Positions 8,166-15,016 of a stretch of 22,579 nt of DNA are shown piece by piece. The notes under the pieces were generated by a model. It made no database searches. It saw only the letters and a list, made by a program, of their open reading frames with translations, and was not told the DNA's origin. This stretch comes from CAYWFP01 sp964457365. Its GTDB lineage: Bacteria; Planctomycetota; SZUA-567. Every line of letters begins with the position of its first letter. The first letter of the stretch is position 1. The stretch covers positions 1 to 22,579 of the forward strand of contig CAYWFP010000066.1 in NCBI GenBank assembly GCA_964457365.1, written 5' to 3'. The translations under genes and the position numbers were made by a program.

Positions 8166-8528
8166 CTAGCTCAGGAACGCCTGCAGTTTCTCGGCGAGCA
8201 CTTCGGGCGTAAACGGCTTCACGATGTAATTATTGGCTCCGGCCTTGATGGCGGTGACGACGTTCTGCTTCTCCGCCTCGGTCGTGATCATGACGATGGG
8301 CAGATCCTTGTTGCTCTCGCGCACCTTCTGCAGGAATTCCAGCCCGTTCATGTTGGGCATATTCCAGTCCGAGAGTATCAGGCCGATATCCGGATTGTTC
8401 TGGAGTTGCGACATGCCTTCCACGCCGTCGCCGGCCTCCACCAAGTCATCATGCCCCAGTCCCTTGAGAGTGTTGGTGATGATGCGGCGCATGGTCGAAG
8501 AGTCGTCCACCACGAGTATCTTTGGCAT
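8166..8528 (-). CDS. cheY: CheY-type chemotaxis response regulator
   Basis: 120 residues, a single receiver domain. All key residues are present: acidic pair D8-D9 (VVDDSS), phospho-acceptor D54 (ILSDWNMPNMNG), T82/T83 (MITTEAE), and K104 (VKPF). The QNVVTAIKAGANNYIVKPFTP stretch is typical of CheY rather than of transcription regulators. A very strong purine-rich ribosome site (AGGAGGGGGAGA) precedes the ATG. It is presumably phosphorylated by the CheA of this cluster and dephosphorylated by the CheX-type protein encoded directly downstream. The output target (flagellar motor or other) cannot be told from the window, which has no flagellar genes. Confidence 0.93.
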   Translation of the reverse strand: MPKILVVDDSSTMRRIITNTLKGLGHDDLVEAGDGVEGMSQLQNNPDIGLILSDWNMPNMNGLEFLQKVRESNKDLPIVMITTEAEKQNVVTAIKAGANNYIVKPFTPEVLAEKLQAFLS

Positions 8529-8610
8529 TCTCCCCCTCCTGCTTCGACGCGATTCTCATCGTTGAACGACCGCAATTTGGCAGCCGAGCCGCAGCGGTGT
8601 ACTCGGATTT

Positions 8611-9642
8611 TCAGAGGAAAGAAAACGCCGTTTGGGCTACTTTGTCAAGTGAAACTATTTTTTCCGCCGCGCCGAGTTTGATCGCCTCTTTGGGCATGCC
8701 GAAGACCACGCTGGTAAGCTCGTCCTGGGCGATGGTGTGTGCGCCCGCGTCCCGCATGTTCATGAGTCCTTGCGCCCCGTCGGCGCCCATGCCGGTGAGG
8801 ATGATGCCCACCGCCCTGGGGCCGGCGGTCTTGGCCACGGAATTAAATAAAACTTCAACACTCGGACGGTGGCGGCAGACCAACGGACCGTCGCGCACCT
8901 CGACGGAATAGAGCGTGCCGCTTTTGCGGACGACCATGTGTTGCCCGCCGCGGGCGATGATGGCACGGCCGGGCGCGACCGGAAGCTGTCCCGTCGCCTC
9001 GACCACCTCGATGGCGCAGATCTGGTCGAGCCGTTGGGCAAAGGCGGCGGTGAAATTGACGGGCATATGCTGCACAATGACGATACCGGGACAATCGGCC
9101 GGCATGCGCTGCAACACCTCTTTCAGCGCTTCGGTGCCCCCGGTGGAGGCGCCGATGGCGAGCAGATCGATACCGGCGCGGGCGCCGGAGGGGACGGCGA
9201 TCTTCGTTGGTGCGGGCCGGGGCGTGCGCTTGGCCGAGAGCTTGACGCGCGCGGCGGCCTTGACCTTGTCGCAGAGCTGGGTGGAGAACTCCGCCACCGC
9301 CTGCCCCTCGTCGAAGGCCGGCTTCTCCATCACCTCCACCGCGCCGGTCTCCAATGCCTGCAGGCTCAGCTCGCACCCCTTGGGCGTGACGCCGCTGACG
9401 ACGATGACCGGCAAGGGGCGGTGCGCCATGATCTTCTTCAGGAACGTCAGGCCGTCCATGCGCGGCATCTCGATGTCCAGCGTCAACACGTCCGGGTCGA
9501 GTTGGACGATCTTGTCGCGGGCGACATACGGATCCGGCGCCGCGCCGACGACTTCGATCTCGTCGTCGCGTTCCAGCTCGCGCTTGAGAATCCGCCGCAC
9601 GATCGCCGAATCGTCGACGACAAGAACACGGGTCTTGCTCAA
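8611..9642 (-). CDS. cheB: Chemotaxis response regulator / protein-glutamate methylesterase
   Basis: 343 residues: receiver (1-120; D10-D11, phospho-site D56 in LDIEMPRMDG, K107) joined by a Pro/Lys linker to the CheB methylesterase domain (about 155-343). The catalytic triad is visible: S166 in GASTGG, H192 in QHMP, D288 in GMGADG. It removes methyl groups from, or deamidates, chemoreceptor glutamates, which provides adaptation. The start is a TTG codon at 9642, with AAAGGAT upstream and only 3 nt after the stop of the preceding regulator gene; no in-frame ATG fits the family N-terminus. The gene implies a partner CheR and methylated receptors elsewhere in the genome. Confidence 0.95.
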   Translation of the reverse strand: MSKTRVLVVDDSAIVRRILKRELERDDEIEVVGAAPDPYVARDKIVQLDPDVLTLDIEMPRMDGLTFLKKIMAHRPLPVIVVSGVTPKGCELSLQALETGAVEVMEKPAFDEGQAVAEFSTQLCDKVKAAARVKLSAKRTPRPAPTKIAVPSGARAGIDLLAIGASTGGTEALKEVLQRMPADCPGIVIVQHMPVNFTAAFAQRLDQICAIEVVEATGQLPVAPGRAIIARGGQHMVVRKSGTLYSVEVRDGPLVCRHRPSVEVLFNSVAKTAGPRAVGIILTGMGADGAQGLMNMRDAGAHTIAQDELTSVVFGMPKEAIKLGAAEKIVSLDKVAQTAFSFL

Positions 9643-9645
9643 GTC

Positions 9646-10080
9646 TCATCCTTTCTCGGGGCCCGTGGCGTTGCCGCGCTTGGCGCTGCCGGCGAGGGCT
9701 TTGCGCCAGCGGGTCAGGCGATCGGCGGAGATGTGGAGCAACTCGACAATCTGCTCGAGGTTCTCGAACGGCTTGAGCACGTAATCGGCCGCGCCGCGCT
9801 CGAGCGCCTGCAGCGTAATGTCGAAGGTGGAGAAGCCGGTCATCATGACGACCTGGATGGAGAAGTCGAATTCGCGGATGCGCTCCAGAAGCTCGATGCC
9901 GTTCATCCCCGGCATCTTGATGTCGCAGAGCACCAGGTGCACCTTGCCGCGGCGGACGATCTCGAGCGCTTCGTAGGCATCGGCGGCGGCGAGGACGTGA
10001 AAGCCGCTCAGGTTGAGATAGCCGCTCAGCGTCCGGCGGATCTCTTCTTCGTCGTCGACGATCAGTACGGTGTAATCCAT
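9646..10080 (-). CDS. Single-domain response regulator in che operon
   Basis: 144 residues. Complete receiver (D9-D10 acid pair, phospho-site D53 in CDIKMPGMNG, T81, K103) followed by a short charged tail (about 120-144) with no DNA-binding or enzymatic domain. It lies between cheA and cheB, 36 nt after cheA, with AAGGAAG as ribosome site. Its sequence (IDLLERIRE-like helix, GFSTFDITLQALERGAADYVLKPF) is closer to receivers of NtrC-type regulators than to CheY. It may be a second CheA target or a phosphate sink competing with CheY (inference). Confidence 0.88.
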   Translation of the reverse strand: MDYTVLIVDDEEEIRRTLSGYLNLSGFHVLAAADAYEALEIVRRGKVHLVLCDIKMPGMNGIELLERIREFDFSIQVVMMTGFSTFDITLQALERGAADYVLKPFENLEQIVELLHISADRLTRWRKALAGSAKRGNATGPEKG

Positions 10081-10116
10081 GGTCCGCTTCCTTCATCCGT
10101 GCGCGCGGCAGCGTCG

Positions 10117-12381
10117 TTAACCCTGTTGCGCCAGTTTGATCAACCCCGGCACGTCCAGGATCAGTCCTACCCGCCCGTCGCCGAGGATGCAGCCGCCGGA
10201 GACGCCCGGCACGCCTTGCAGCCGCGTGCCGAGACTCTTGATCACCACCTGCTGCTGGCCCAGCAATTCGTCCACCACCAGTCCGCACCGACGTCCCTCG
10301 TCGTGCACGACGATGACCAGCGCATCCCAGGGCGCGGGGTGTTCCCCGGTGATGCCGAAGAGGTCGTGCATCCGCACCAGCGGGACCAGCTCGCCGCGCA
10401 TCCGCATCACCTCGCCGCGTCCGGTGACGGTACTGACTTCGTCGCGGGCGGGGCGGACCGATTCCTCGATCCCCAGCGTCGGCACGACGTAACGCTCGCT
10501 CCCCACCTCCACGATCATGCCGTCGACGATGGCCATGGTCAACGGCAGGCGAATGGTGAAGACCGACCCCTCGCCGGGCGCGGAGTCGATGGTGACCCGG
10601 CCGCCGGCGCTTTCGATGTTGCGCTTGACCACGTCCATGCCCACGCCGCGCCCGGAGATGTCGGTGGCCTTGTCGTGCGTGGAGAGGCCCGGTTGGAAGA
10701 GGAAGGCGAAGACCTCCTGATCGGTGTATTTCTTCTCCGCCTCGACCAGCCCGCGCGCGCGCGCCTTCTGCAGCACCCGATCGCGGTCGACCCCCTTGCC
10801 GTCGTCGCGGATCTCGATGACGACGTTGCCGCCCTCGTGGAACGCGGCCAGATGAATGCGGCCTTCGCGCGGCTTTCCCCGGGCTTCTCTTTCGTCCGGC
10901 TTCTCGATGCCGTGGTCGACGGCGTTTCTGAGCAAATGCACCAGCGGATCGGCGATCTCCTCGACCACGGTCTTGTCGATCTCGGTCTCTTCCCCGGAGA
11001 GCTCCAGTTGCGCTTCCTTGCCGGTCTTGCGCGCGGTGTCGCGGACCAGGCGAATCATTTTCTGGAAGGTCTGGCGCAACGGCATCAGGCGCATGGCCAT
11101 GGTCAGTTCCTGCATGCGGTCGACGATCTTGCTGAGGTTGTCGACGTTCTTGGCCAGCGCGAGGTTGGCTTCCTGCCGCAGCGTCTTGTTCTGCGCCACC
11201 TGGCTCTGGGCGATGACCAACTCGCCGACCATCTCCAGCAGCGCGTCGAGTCTTTCGGTGTCCACTTTGATCGCCGCGGCCTTGCGCTTGGCCGGGCCGG
11301 CGCCGCGCGCGACCTCCTCGATCTGCCCGCGCGAAACCGCGCCCATCTCCACGAGAATCTGGCCGACCGGCTTGTCCTGCCGGGCCAGCGCCTCGGCGAG
11401 CTGATCCTCGGTTACCACGCCCTGGGCGACCAGCCGACCCCCGAGGCGGTCGGCTTCGGGCATGCGTCCGGGGCCGGCAACGACGGTCGGTTGCTCCAAC
11501 ACCATCTTGACCGCCTGCATGACGGGGCGGATATCGATCTCGGAGAGCGGCTCGGTCTCGGGGATCTTGCCCTCGACGCGGTCGAGACGGAGCTGCAGGC
11601 CGTCGAGCAGCCGCTTGGCCATGTCGATGCCGCCGAGGACGACCTCGACGACCATGCTGTCGACGACGAGCGTATGCTTGCGGGCGCGGTCGAGCATGGT
11701 CTCGACCTCGTGGCAGAGCCGGTTGATCGCGGTCAGGCCCAGAAAGCCCGCGGCGCCCTTCATACTGTGGAAGGCGCGGAACATCTCGTTGATCAGGTCG
11801 GCGTTCTCCGCGTCCTGCTCGAGCTCGAGCACGCGCGACTCGATGCTGTCGAGGTGGTCGATCGACTCGCCGATGAACTCCACGAAGATCACCCGGTCTT
11901 CGGGCGAACCGATATTGACCGTCCCGAAGGGGATGAACTTCTCTTCCTCCTCCTGTCGGGCTTCCTCCGCCCCGGTCTCCGAGCCGGCCAACTCGCCCAG
12001 CTCCGTCCGCAGCGGCCCCACCGCCTCGCCGGGCGTCTCGTTCCCGGGCAGGCCGCGCAGCGCCGCGACGGTGCGGAACAGCAGCGCGGTCAGTTCCTCG
12101 CCGCGTTCGCACTCGCCCAGCAGCATCCGGTCGCAGGCGGCGTCCAACTCGCGCAGGTAGGCCGCCGTCTCCGGCAACGGCGCGGCCAGGATCGCCGCCA
12201 CTTCCGCGAGCGCGTTCTGCACCTGCCCGATCGCCGCCAGGTCGCCCGCGACCACCGCGTCCGCCTCCGGGACACCCTCCAGGCAGGCCGACGCCTGCTG
12301 GAGCGGGTCCGCCGTCGATTGTTCGTCCGCACCGGATTGCGCCGGATCGGACGGAAGAGAATCGGCAGGCGTATCAGCCAT
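10117..12381 (-). CDS. cheA: Chemotaxis histidine kinase CheA with MshEN-like insert
   Basis: 754 residues. Order: an unusual N-terminal extension (1-155, Ala/Glu-rich, partly helical); Hpt/P1 (about 160-262) with phospho-His H205 in FHSMKG; a segment at 311-360 replacing P2; dimerisation P3 (about 375-435); HATPase P4 (about 436-615) with N-box HLLRNAVDHGIE, DDGKGVD and GRGVGMDVV; and CheW-like P5 (about 615-754). Residues 312-335 fit the MshEN c-di-GMP motif (R312-L-G, L317-V, G321, L328, L332, Q335), and a weaker copy follows at 338-360. The kinase would phosphorylate CheY and CheB in response to receptor arrays. The ATG at 12381 has AGAGGG upstream; the in-frame GTG at 12405 lacks a ribosome site. 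It follows the NtrC-type gene by 40 nt. Confidence 0.95.
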   Translation of the reverse strand: MADTPADSLPSDPAQSGADEQSTADPLQQASACLEGVPEADAVVAGDLAAIGQVQNALAEVAAILAAPLPETAAYLRELDAACDRMLLGECERGEELTALLFRTVAALRGLPGNETPGEAVGPLRTELGELAGSETGAEEARQEEEEKFIPFGTVNIGSPEDRVIFVEFIGESIDHLDSIESRVLELEQDAENADLINEMFRAFHSMKGAAGFLGLTAINRLCHEVETMLDRARKHTLVVDSMVVEVVLGGIDMAKRLLDGLQLRLDRVEGKIPETEPLSEIDIRPVMQAVKMVLEQPTVVAGPGRMPEADRLGGRLVAQGVVTEDQLAEALARQDKPVGQILVEMGAVSRGQIEEVARGAGPAKRKAAAIKVDTERLDALLEMVGELVIAQSQVAQNKTLRQEANLALAKNVDNLSKIVDRMQELTMAMRLMPLRQTFQKMIRLVRDTARKTGKEAQLELSGEETEIDKTVVEEIADPLVHLLRNAVDHGIEKPDEREARGKPREGRIHLAAFHEGGNVVIEIRDDGKGVDRDRVLQKARARGLVEAEKKYTDQEVFAFLFQPGLSTHDKATDISGRGVGMDVVKRNIESAGGRVTIDSAPGEGSVFTIRLPLTMAIVDGMIVEVGSERYVVPTLGIEESVRPARDEVSTVTGRGEVMRMRGELVPLVRMHDLFGITGEHPAPWDALVIVVHDEGRRCGLVVDELLGQQQVVIKSLGTRLQGVPGVSGGCILGDGRVGLILDVPGLIKLAQQG

Positions 12382-12421
12382 GGTATCCCTCTGCCAAACG
12401 GACACGAATCGCCGCGTCGGT

Positions 12422-13873
12422 CTATTCGCTTTCGGCGCGGCTGTTCTCTTTCGGATCGATCCCCAGCTTCTTGACCTTACTGTAGAGCGTACTGCGCGAG
12501 ATGTCCAGCAGCTTCGCCGTGCGGTACATGTTGCCGCCGGTCTGTTCGAGCGTGCGCCGGATCGCCTCGCGCTCGATCTCTTCGAGCGTGGCGTTGCCCA
12601 GAAGCTCCGGCGTCGGCGGTGCCGTCGGCAGTGCCGTCTCCGGCACCGGCCGCGGTCGCAACGTCACCGCGTTCGTCGCCGACGGTTTGACCGGCATCTC
12701 GCCCTCCTCGGGGATGTCGACGGGCAGGACGGTCGAGCCGCGCGAGAAGATAAGCACCCGCTCGATCAGGTTCTGCAGCTCGCGAACGTTGCCGGGGAAA
12801 GGCATCTGCTGCAACTTGGCCAGCGCCTCGGCGCTGAAGGGCTTGGTCGGGAGGCCCAGGCGCAGGGCGATGCGCCGGGCGAGCTCCTCGACGAGGACCG
12901 GAATGTCCTCGGGACGCTCCTGCAGCGCCGGCAGGTGGATCTGCACCACGTTGATGCGGTAGTACAGGTCTTCGCGGAACTGGCCCTGCGCGACCTTGCT
13001 CTCCAGGTCGGCGTTGGTGGCACAGATGATGCGCACGTCGATGCTGATATCGCGGCTGCTGCCGACGCGCTGAAAGGTACGCTCCTGCAGCACCCGCAAC
13101 AGCTTGGCCTGCAGCACCGGGCTCATCTCGCCGATTTCGTCCAGAAAGATCGTGCCGTGATCGGCCTCTTCGAAACGGCCGGCGCGTTTCTGGGCCGCGC
13201 CGGTGAAGGCGCCTTTCTCGTGGCCGAAGAGCTCGTCCTCGAGCAGATTCTCCGGCAGCGCCGCGCAGTTGACCTTGATCAGCGGACCTTCCGCGCGCGG
13301 GCTGAGCCGGTGCAACTCGTCGGCGACCAGTTCCTTGCCGGTGCCGCTGGCGCCGCGGATCAGGACGCTGCTGGGCATGGGGGCGACCGCACGGATGACC
13401 TCCAACACCCGGCGCATCGCCTCGGACGGTCCGGCGATCAGGCGGCCGGGGCCGGAGGTGCCGGCGAGTTCGCCGCGAAGGCGTTCGTTCTCGCTGAGCA
13501 GGTCACGGTAGGCGAAGACCCGCCGCACGGTCTGGACCAGCTCGTCGGGATCGAACGGCTTGGTCAGGTAGTCGAAGGCGCCAAGGCGCAGCGCGTTGAC
13601 CGCCGAATCGACCGAGCTGTGGCCGGTGGCGACGATGGCGTCGGTGTCGGGCGAAACGCGGCGCATCTCCTCGATCAGCTCCAGCCCGCCCATGCCGCCC
13701 GGAAGCACCAGATCGGTCAGGACCAGCTCGTACGCTTTCTGCCGCATCGCCTCGAGCGCGTCTTCACAACTGGTATAGGCCTGTACGGCGAAGCCCGCGC
13801 CATCGAGGGTGCCGGCAAAAACATCGAGCATGTCGGTGTCGTCGTCGACGACGAGAATCGTGCGTTTGTTCAT
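12422..13873 (-). CDS. NtrC-family sigma-54-dependent response regulator
   Basis: 483 residues. Receiver (1-120; phospho-site D54 in LTDLVLPGG, T83, K105), linker helix, AAA+ sigma-54 interaction domain (about 142-370) with Walker A GASGTGKE (174-181), GAFTGA loop (221-226, intact, so sigma-54 contact is expected) and Walker B TIFLDEIGEM (241-250), then a Fis-type HTH (GGNMYRTAKLLDISRSTLYSKVKKLGI) at the C-terminus. It should activate RpoN promoters when phosphorylated. The ATG at 13873 is preferred; a GTG at 13882 is also in frame and neither has a strong ribosome site. It heads the run leading into cheA and may control this cluster or take its phosphate from CheA or an unlinked kinase. No convincing -24/-12 promoter was seen by eye in the upstream gap. 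Confidence 0.93.
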   Translation of the reverse strand: MNKRTILVVDDDTDMLDVFAGTLDGAGFAVQAYTSCEDALEAMRQKAYELVLTDLVLPGGMGGLELIEEMRRVSPDTDAIVATGHSSVDSAVNALRLGAFDYLTKPFDPDELVQTVRRVFAYRDLLSENERLRGELAGTSGPGRLIAGPSEAMRRVLEVIRAVAPMPSSVLIRGASGTGKELVADELHRLSPRAEGPLIKVNCAALPENLLEDELFGHEKGAFTGAAQKRAGRFEEADHGTIFLDEIGEMSPVLQAKLLRVLQERTFQRVGSSRDISIDVRIICATNADLESKVAQGQFREDLYYRINVVQIHLPALQERPEDIPVLVEELARRIALRLGLPTKPFSAEALAKLQQMPFPGNVRELQNLIERVLIFSRGSTVLPVDIPEEGEMPVKPSATNAVTLRPRPVPETALPTAPPTPELLGNATLEEIEREAIRRTLEQTGGNMYRTAKLLDISRSTLYSKVKKLGIDPKENSRAESE

Positions 13874-14133
13874 CCGCCCCACCCCGGAATGAAGTCCGAG
13901 CGAATACGTCGGAAAAAAGACGGCCTGCTGTCGGCAATATACTGCAAGCGGCAGGAAAAACCGGCAGGATCATGGCCCGAAATTCACAACATCAATGCAA
14001 GCAAAGGGGTAATCGTGATGAAAAAATGTGGAAATCGGCACGTCGGCGATCTGGATGGGGCAGAAGTGTACAGATACGGTCGGTTTGCTTGTGCTAAAAA
14101 CAAACAGGCAATTCAGCTTCCCGGACTCGTTTC
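13874..14133. other. 260-nt gap upstream of the NtrC-type gene
   Basis: No open frame on either strand resembles a protein. It should hold the promoter of the NtrC/che run, but no clear -35/-10 or -24/-12 pair can be assigned by eye. A short direct repeat (CGGCAGG twice, near 13950-13968) is the only visible structure. Confidence 0.4.
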
Positions 14134-14361
14134 TCAGGCGATTGTCTTCAGCGGCGAAGCGCTCGCGGGCAACACGGCGCGGAGTGATGCATGTAACGCG
14201 TTCAAGTCGAAAGGTTTGCGCAGAAAGGCCACGTCGGAAACAAGCAACGCCTCCTCTTCGTCCCGGCTCAAGCGCTTGCCACTCATCAGGATCCGGGCCG
14301 GACGGAACGGGGCCGACAGATTTCGGACAGATTGGAGCAGAGAAATTCCGAGAGCTACCAC
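14134..14361 (-). pseudogene. Truncated receiver domain (C-terminal half only)
   Basis: About 75 codons reading like the second half of a response-regulator receiver: a LGISLLQSVRNL helix, the beta-4 strand ARILMSGK with the conserved Ser/Thr position, then DVAFLRKPFDLNALHASLRAVL with the conserved Lys-Pro and final helix. The first half, with the acidic pair and phospho-Asp, is absent because the reading frame runs straight into the end of the neighbouring regulator gene. A GTG at 14361 overlaps that gene's TAG stop by a few bases, so coupled translation of a small protein is conceivable, but no ribosome site is visible. It is most simply a deletion remnant of a third regulator in the array. 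Confidence 0.55.
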
Positions 14362-14768
14362 AAGGCATCGAGTTCGCCGTCGGCGGCTTCGGTTTGCACC
14401 AGCCGCGCGATCTGGCGCAGAATGCGGTCGTTGTCGAACGGCTTGCCGCAGTAGGCCCCGCAACCGTATTGCAGGTAGGCGGTGGCGTTGTCGACGTTAT
14501 GGAAGCAGGTCAGGATCAGCAGGCGCTTGAGCAGGAAGAGATTCTCCTCGCGCACGGTCTGGATAAACTCCCGGCCCTGGATATCAGGCATCATCAGTTC
14601 GAGAATGATACAATCGAAGCTCTCGCCGTTGCGCAATCGTTTGAAGGCGCGTCTGCCGCTGACGGCGGTGGCGACCTGATAGTCGTGCCGGCGCAAAAGA
14701 CGCGCCAGTGCGCTGCGCACGGCCGGGTCGCCATCGATTATCAGAACGCGTCGGAGCGGTTCGCTCAT
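14355..14768 (-). CDS. Stand-alone receiver protein with Glu at the phospho-site
   Basis: 137 residues, receiver fold only. It is closely related to the regulator at 15017-15454: both have VATAV near residue 32-37, FDC before the phospho-site, DNATAY-x-QYGC, and YCGKP with K109. Two canonical features are changed. The acidic pair is D12-G13 instead of Asp-Asp, and the phospho-acceptor position is E57 (FDCIILELMMPD). T87 and K109 are kept. Asp-to-Glu at this site can mimic phosphorylation in some regulators, so the protein may be locked or non-phosphorylatable (inference). The ATG at 14768 is chosen because the upstream in-frame extension encodes a Phe run within a putative terminator; its ribosome site is weak (AGAGACAG). 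Confidence 0.85.
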   Translation of the reverse strand: MSEPLRRVLIIDGDPAVRSALARLLRRHDYQVATAVSGRRAFKRLRNGESFDCIILELMMPDIQGREFIQTVREENLFLLKRLLILTCFHNVDNATAYLQYGCGAYCGKPFDNDRILRQIARLVQTEAADGELDALW

Positions 14769-14782
14769 AACTGTCTCTAAGT

Positions 14783-14811
14783 AAAAAAAGAAAAAGCCGT
14801 TACCGCTTTTC
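14783..14811 (-). terminator. Possible intrinsic terminator before the 14768 gene
   Basis: On the minus strand a short A/T-rich hairpin (GAAAAGC at 14811-14805, GCTTTTTC at 14797-14790) is followed by seven T residues (14789-14783). It lies between two minus-strand regulators and could end transcription from 15017-15454 or attenuate the downstream gene. The stem is weak and AT-rich. Confidence 0.4.
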
Positions 14812-14852
14812 ACAAAGCATCTTTCGCATCCACCATAATACCATACGGCATT

Positions 14853-14858
14853 TATAAT
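14853..14858 (+). promoter_or_regulatory. Possible -10 element (TATAAT) for the plus-strand RNA
   Basis: A perfect TATAAT lies in the AT-rich gap about 40 nt before the first hairpin of the candidate RNA. No recognisable -35 hexamer is found 16-18 nt upstream. A TTGTCA at 14862-14867 with a poor -10 about 17 nt later is an alternative. Confidence 0.3.
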
Positions 14859-14864
14859 GGATTG

Positions 14865-15008
14865 TCATGTAAGAAGTTATAGTGATTTATGTGGCGTTTG
14901 CCTAATACAGGCGAATGCCGGTATGCAATTCAGGTATGTTGTTGCAGTAAATAAAGATATGGGGGCTAATGCCCGGCAGCCGCCCATATCGCTGCCGGGG
15001 CTTTTTTG
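14865..15008 (+). ncRNA. Candidate structured small RNA or riboregulator
   Basis: AT-rich intergenic stretch with ordered plus-strand structure and no open frame of note. First a perfect 11-bp hairpin with a 5-nt loop (arms 14893-14903 and 14909-14919, including G-U pairs). Then a short TGCAA/TTGCA pair (14924-14928, 14942-14946). Then competing helices: GATATGGG (14956-14963) with CCCATATC (14983-14990), GGGC (14963-14966) with GCCC (14971-14974), and the terminator stem (14971-15001). The terminator loop contains CCCATATC, so the helices are mutually exclusive or form a pseudoknot, as in terminator/anti-terminator switches. Both flanking genes are on the minus strand, so the terminator serves no plus-strand gene. 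The 5' end is uncertain, and no known RNA family is recognised. Confidence 0.5.
14971..15007 (+). terminator. Strong intrinsic terminator on the plus strand
   Basis: GC-rich stem (14971-14980 with 14991-15001, nine contiguous pairs plus one after a bulged G), 10-nt loop, then six T residues (15002-15007). The T tract exists only on the plus strand, so it acts on plus-strand transcription. Confidence 0.8.
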
Positions 15009-15016
15009 CATCTTTC

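Noticed and set aside
8855..12112. Long minus-strand frame in a second phase across cheA and cheB
   Set aside because: Arg/Gly/Ala-rich shadow of the cheA frame; crosses several gene boundaries and shows no domain.
12382..12405. Upstream GTG start for cheA
   Set aside because: No ribosome site before it; the ATG at 12381 has AGAGGG at proper spacing.
8869..12474. Very long plus-strand open frame (over 1,200 codons) opposite cheB-cheA
   Set aside because: It is antisense to genes with unmistakable domains; its composition is that of a reverse-complement GC-rich frame (Leu/Asp/Arg/His-rich) with no recognisable motif.
13874..14133. Possible sigma-54 (-24/-12) promoter before the NtrC-type gene
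   Set aside because: Only partial TTGC-like matches at wrong spacing or without the GG element were seen.
12380..14530. Long plus-strand open frame opposite the NtrC-type gene
   Set aside because: Shadow of the NtrC-family gene extended by chance through the gap; no family features or ribosome site.
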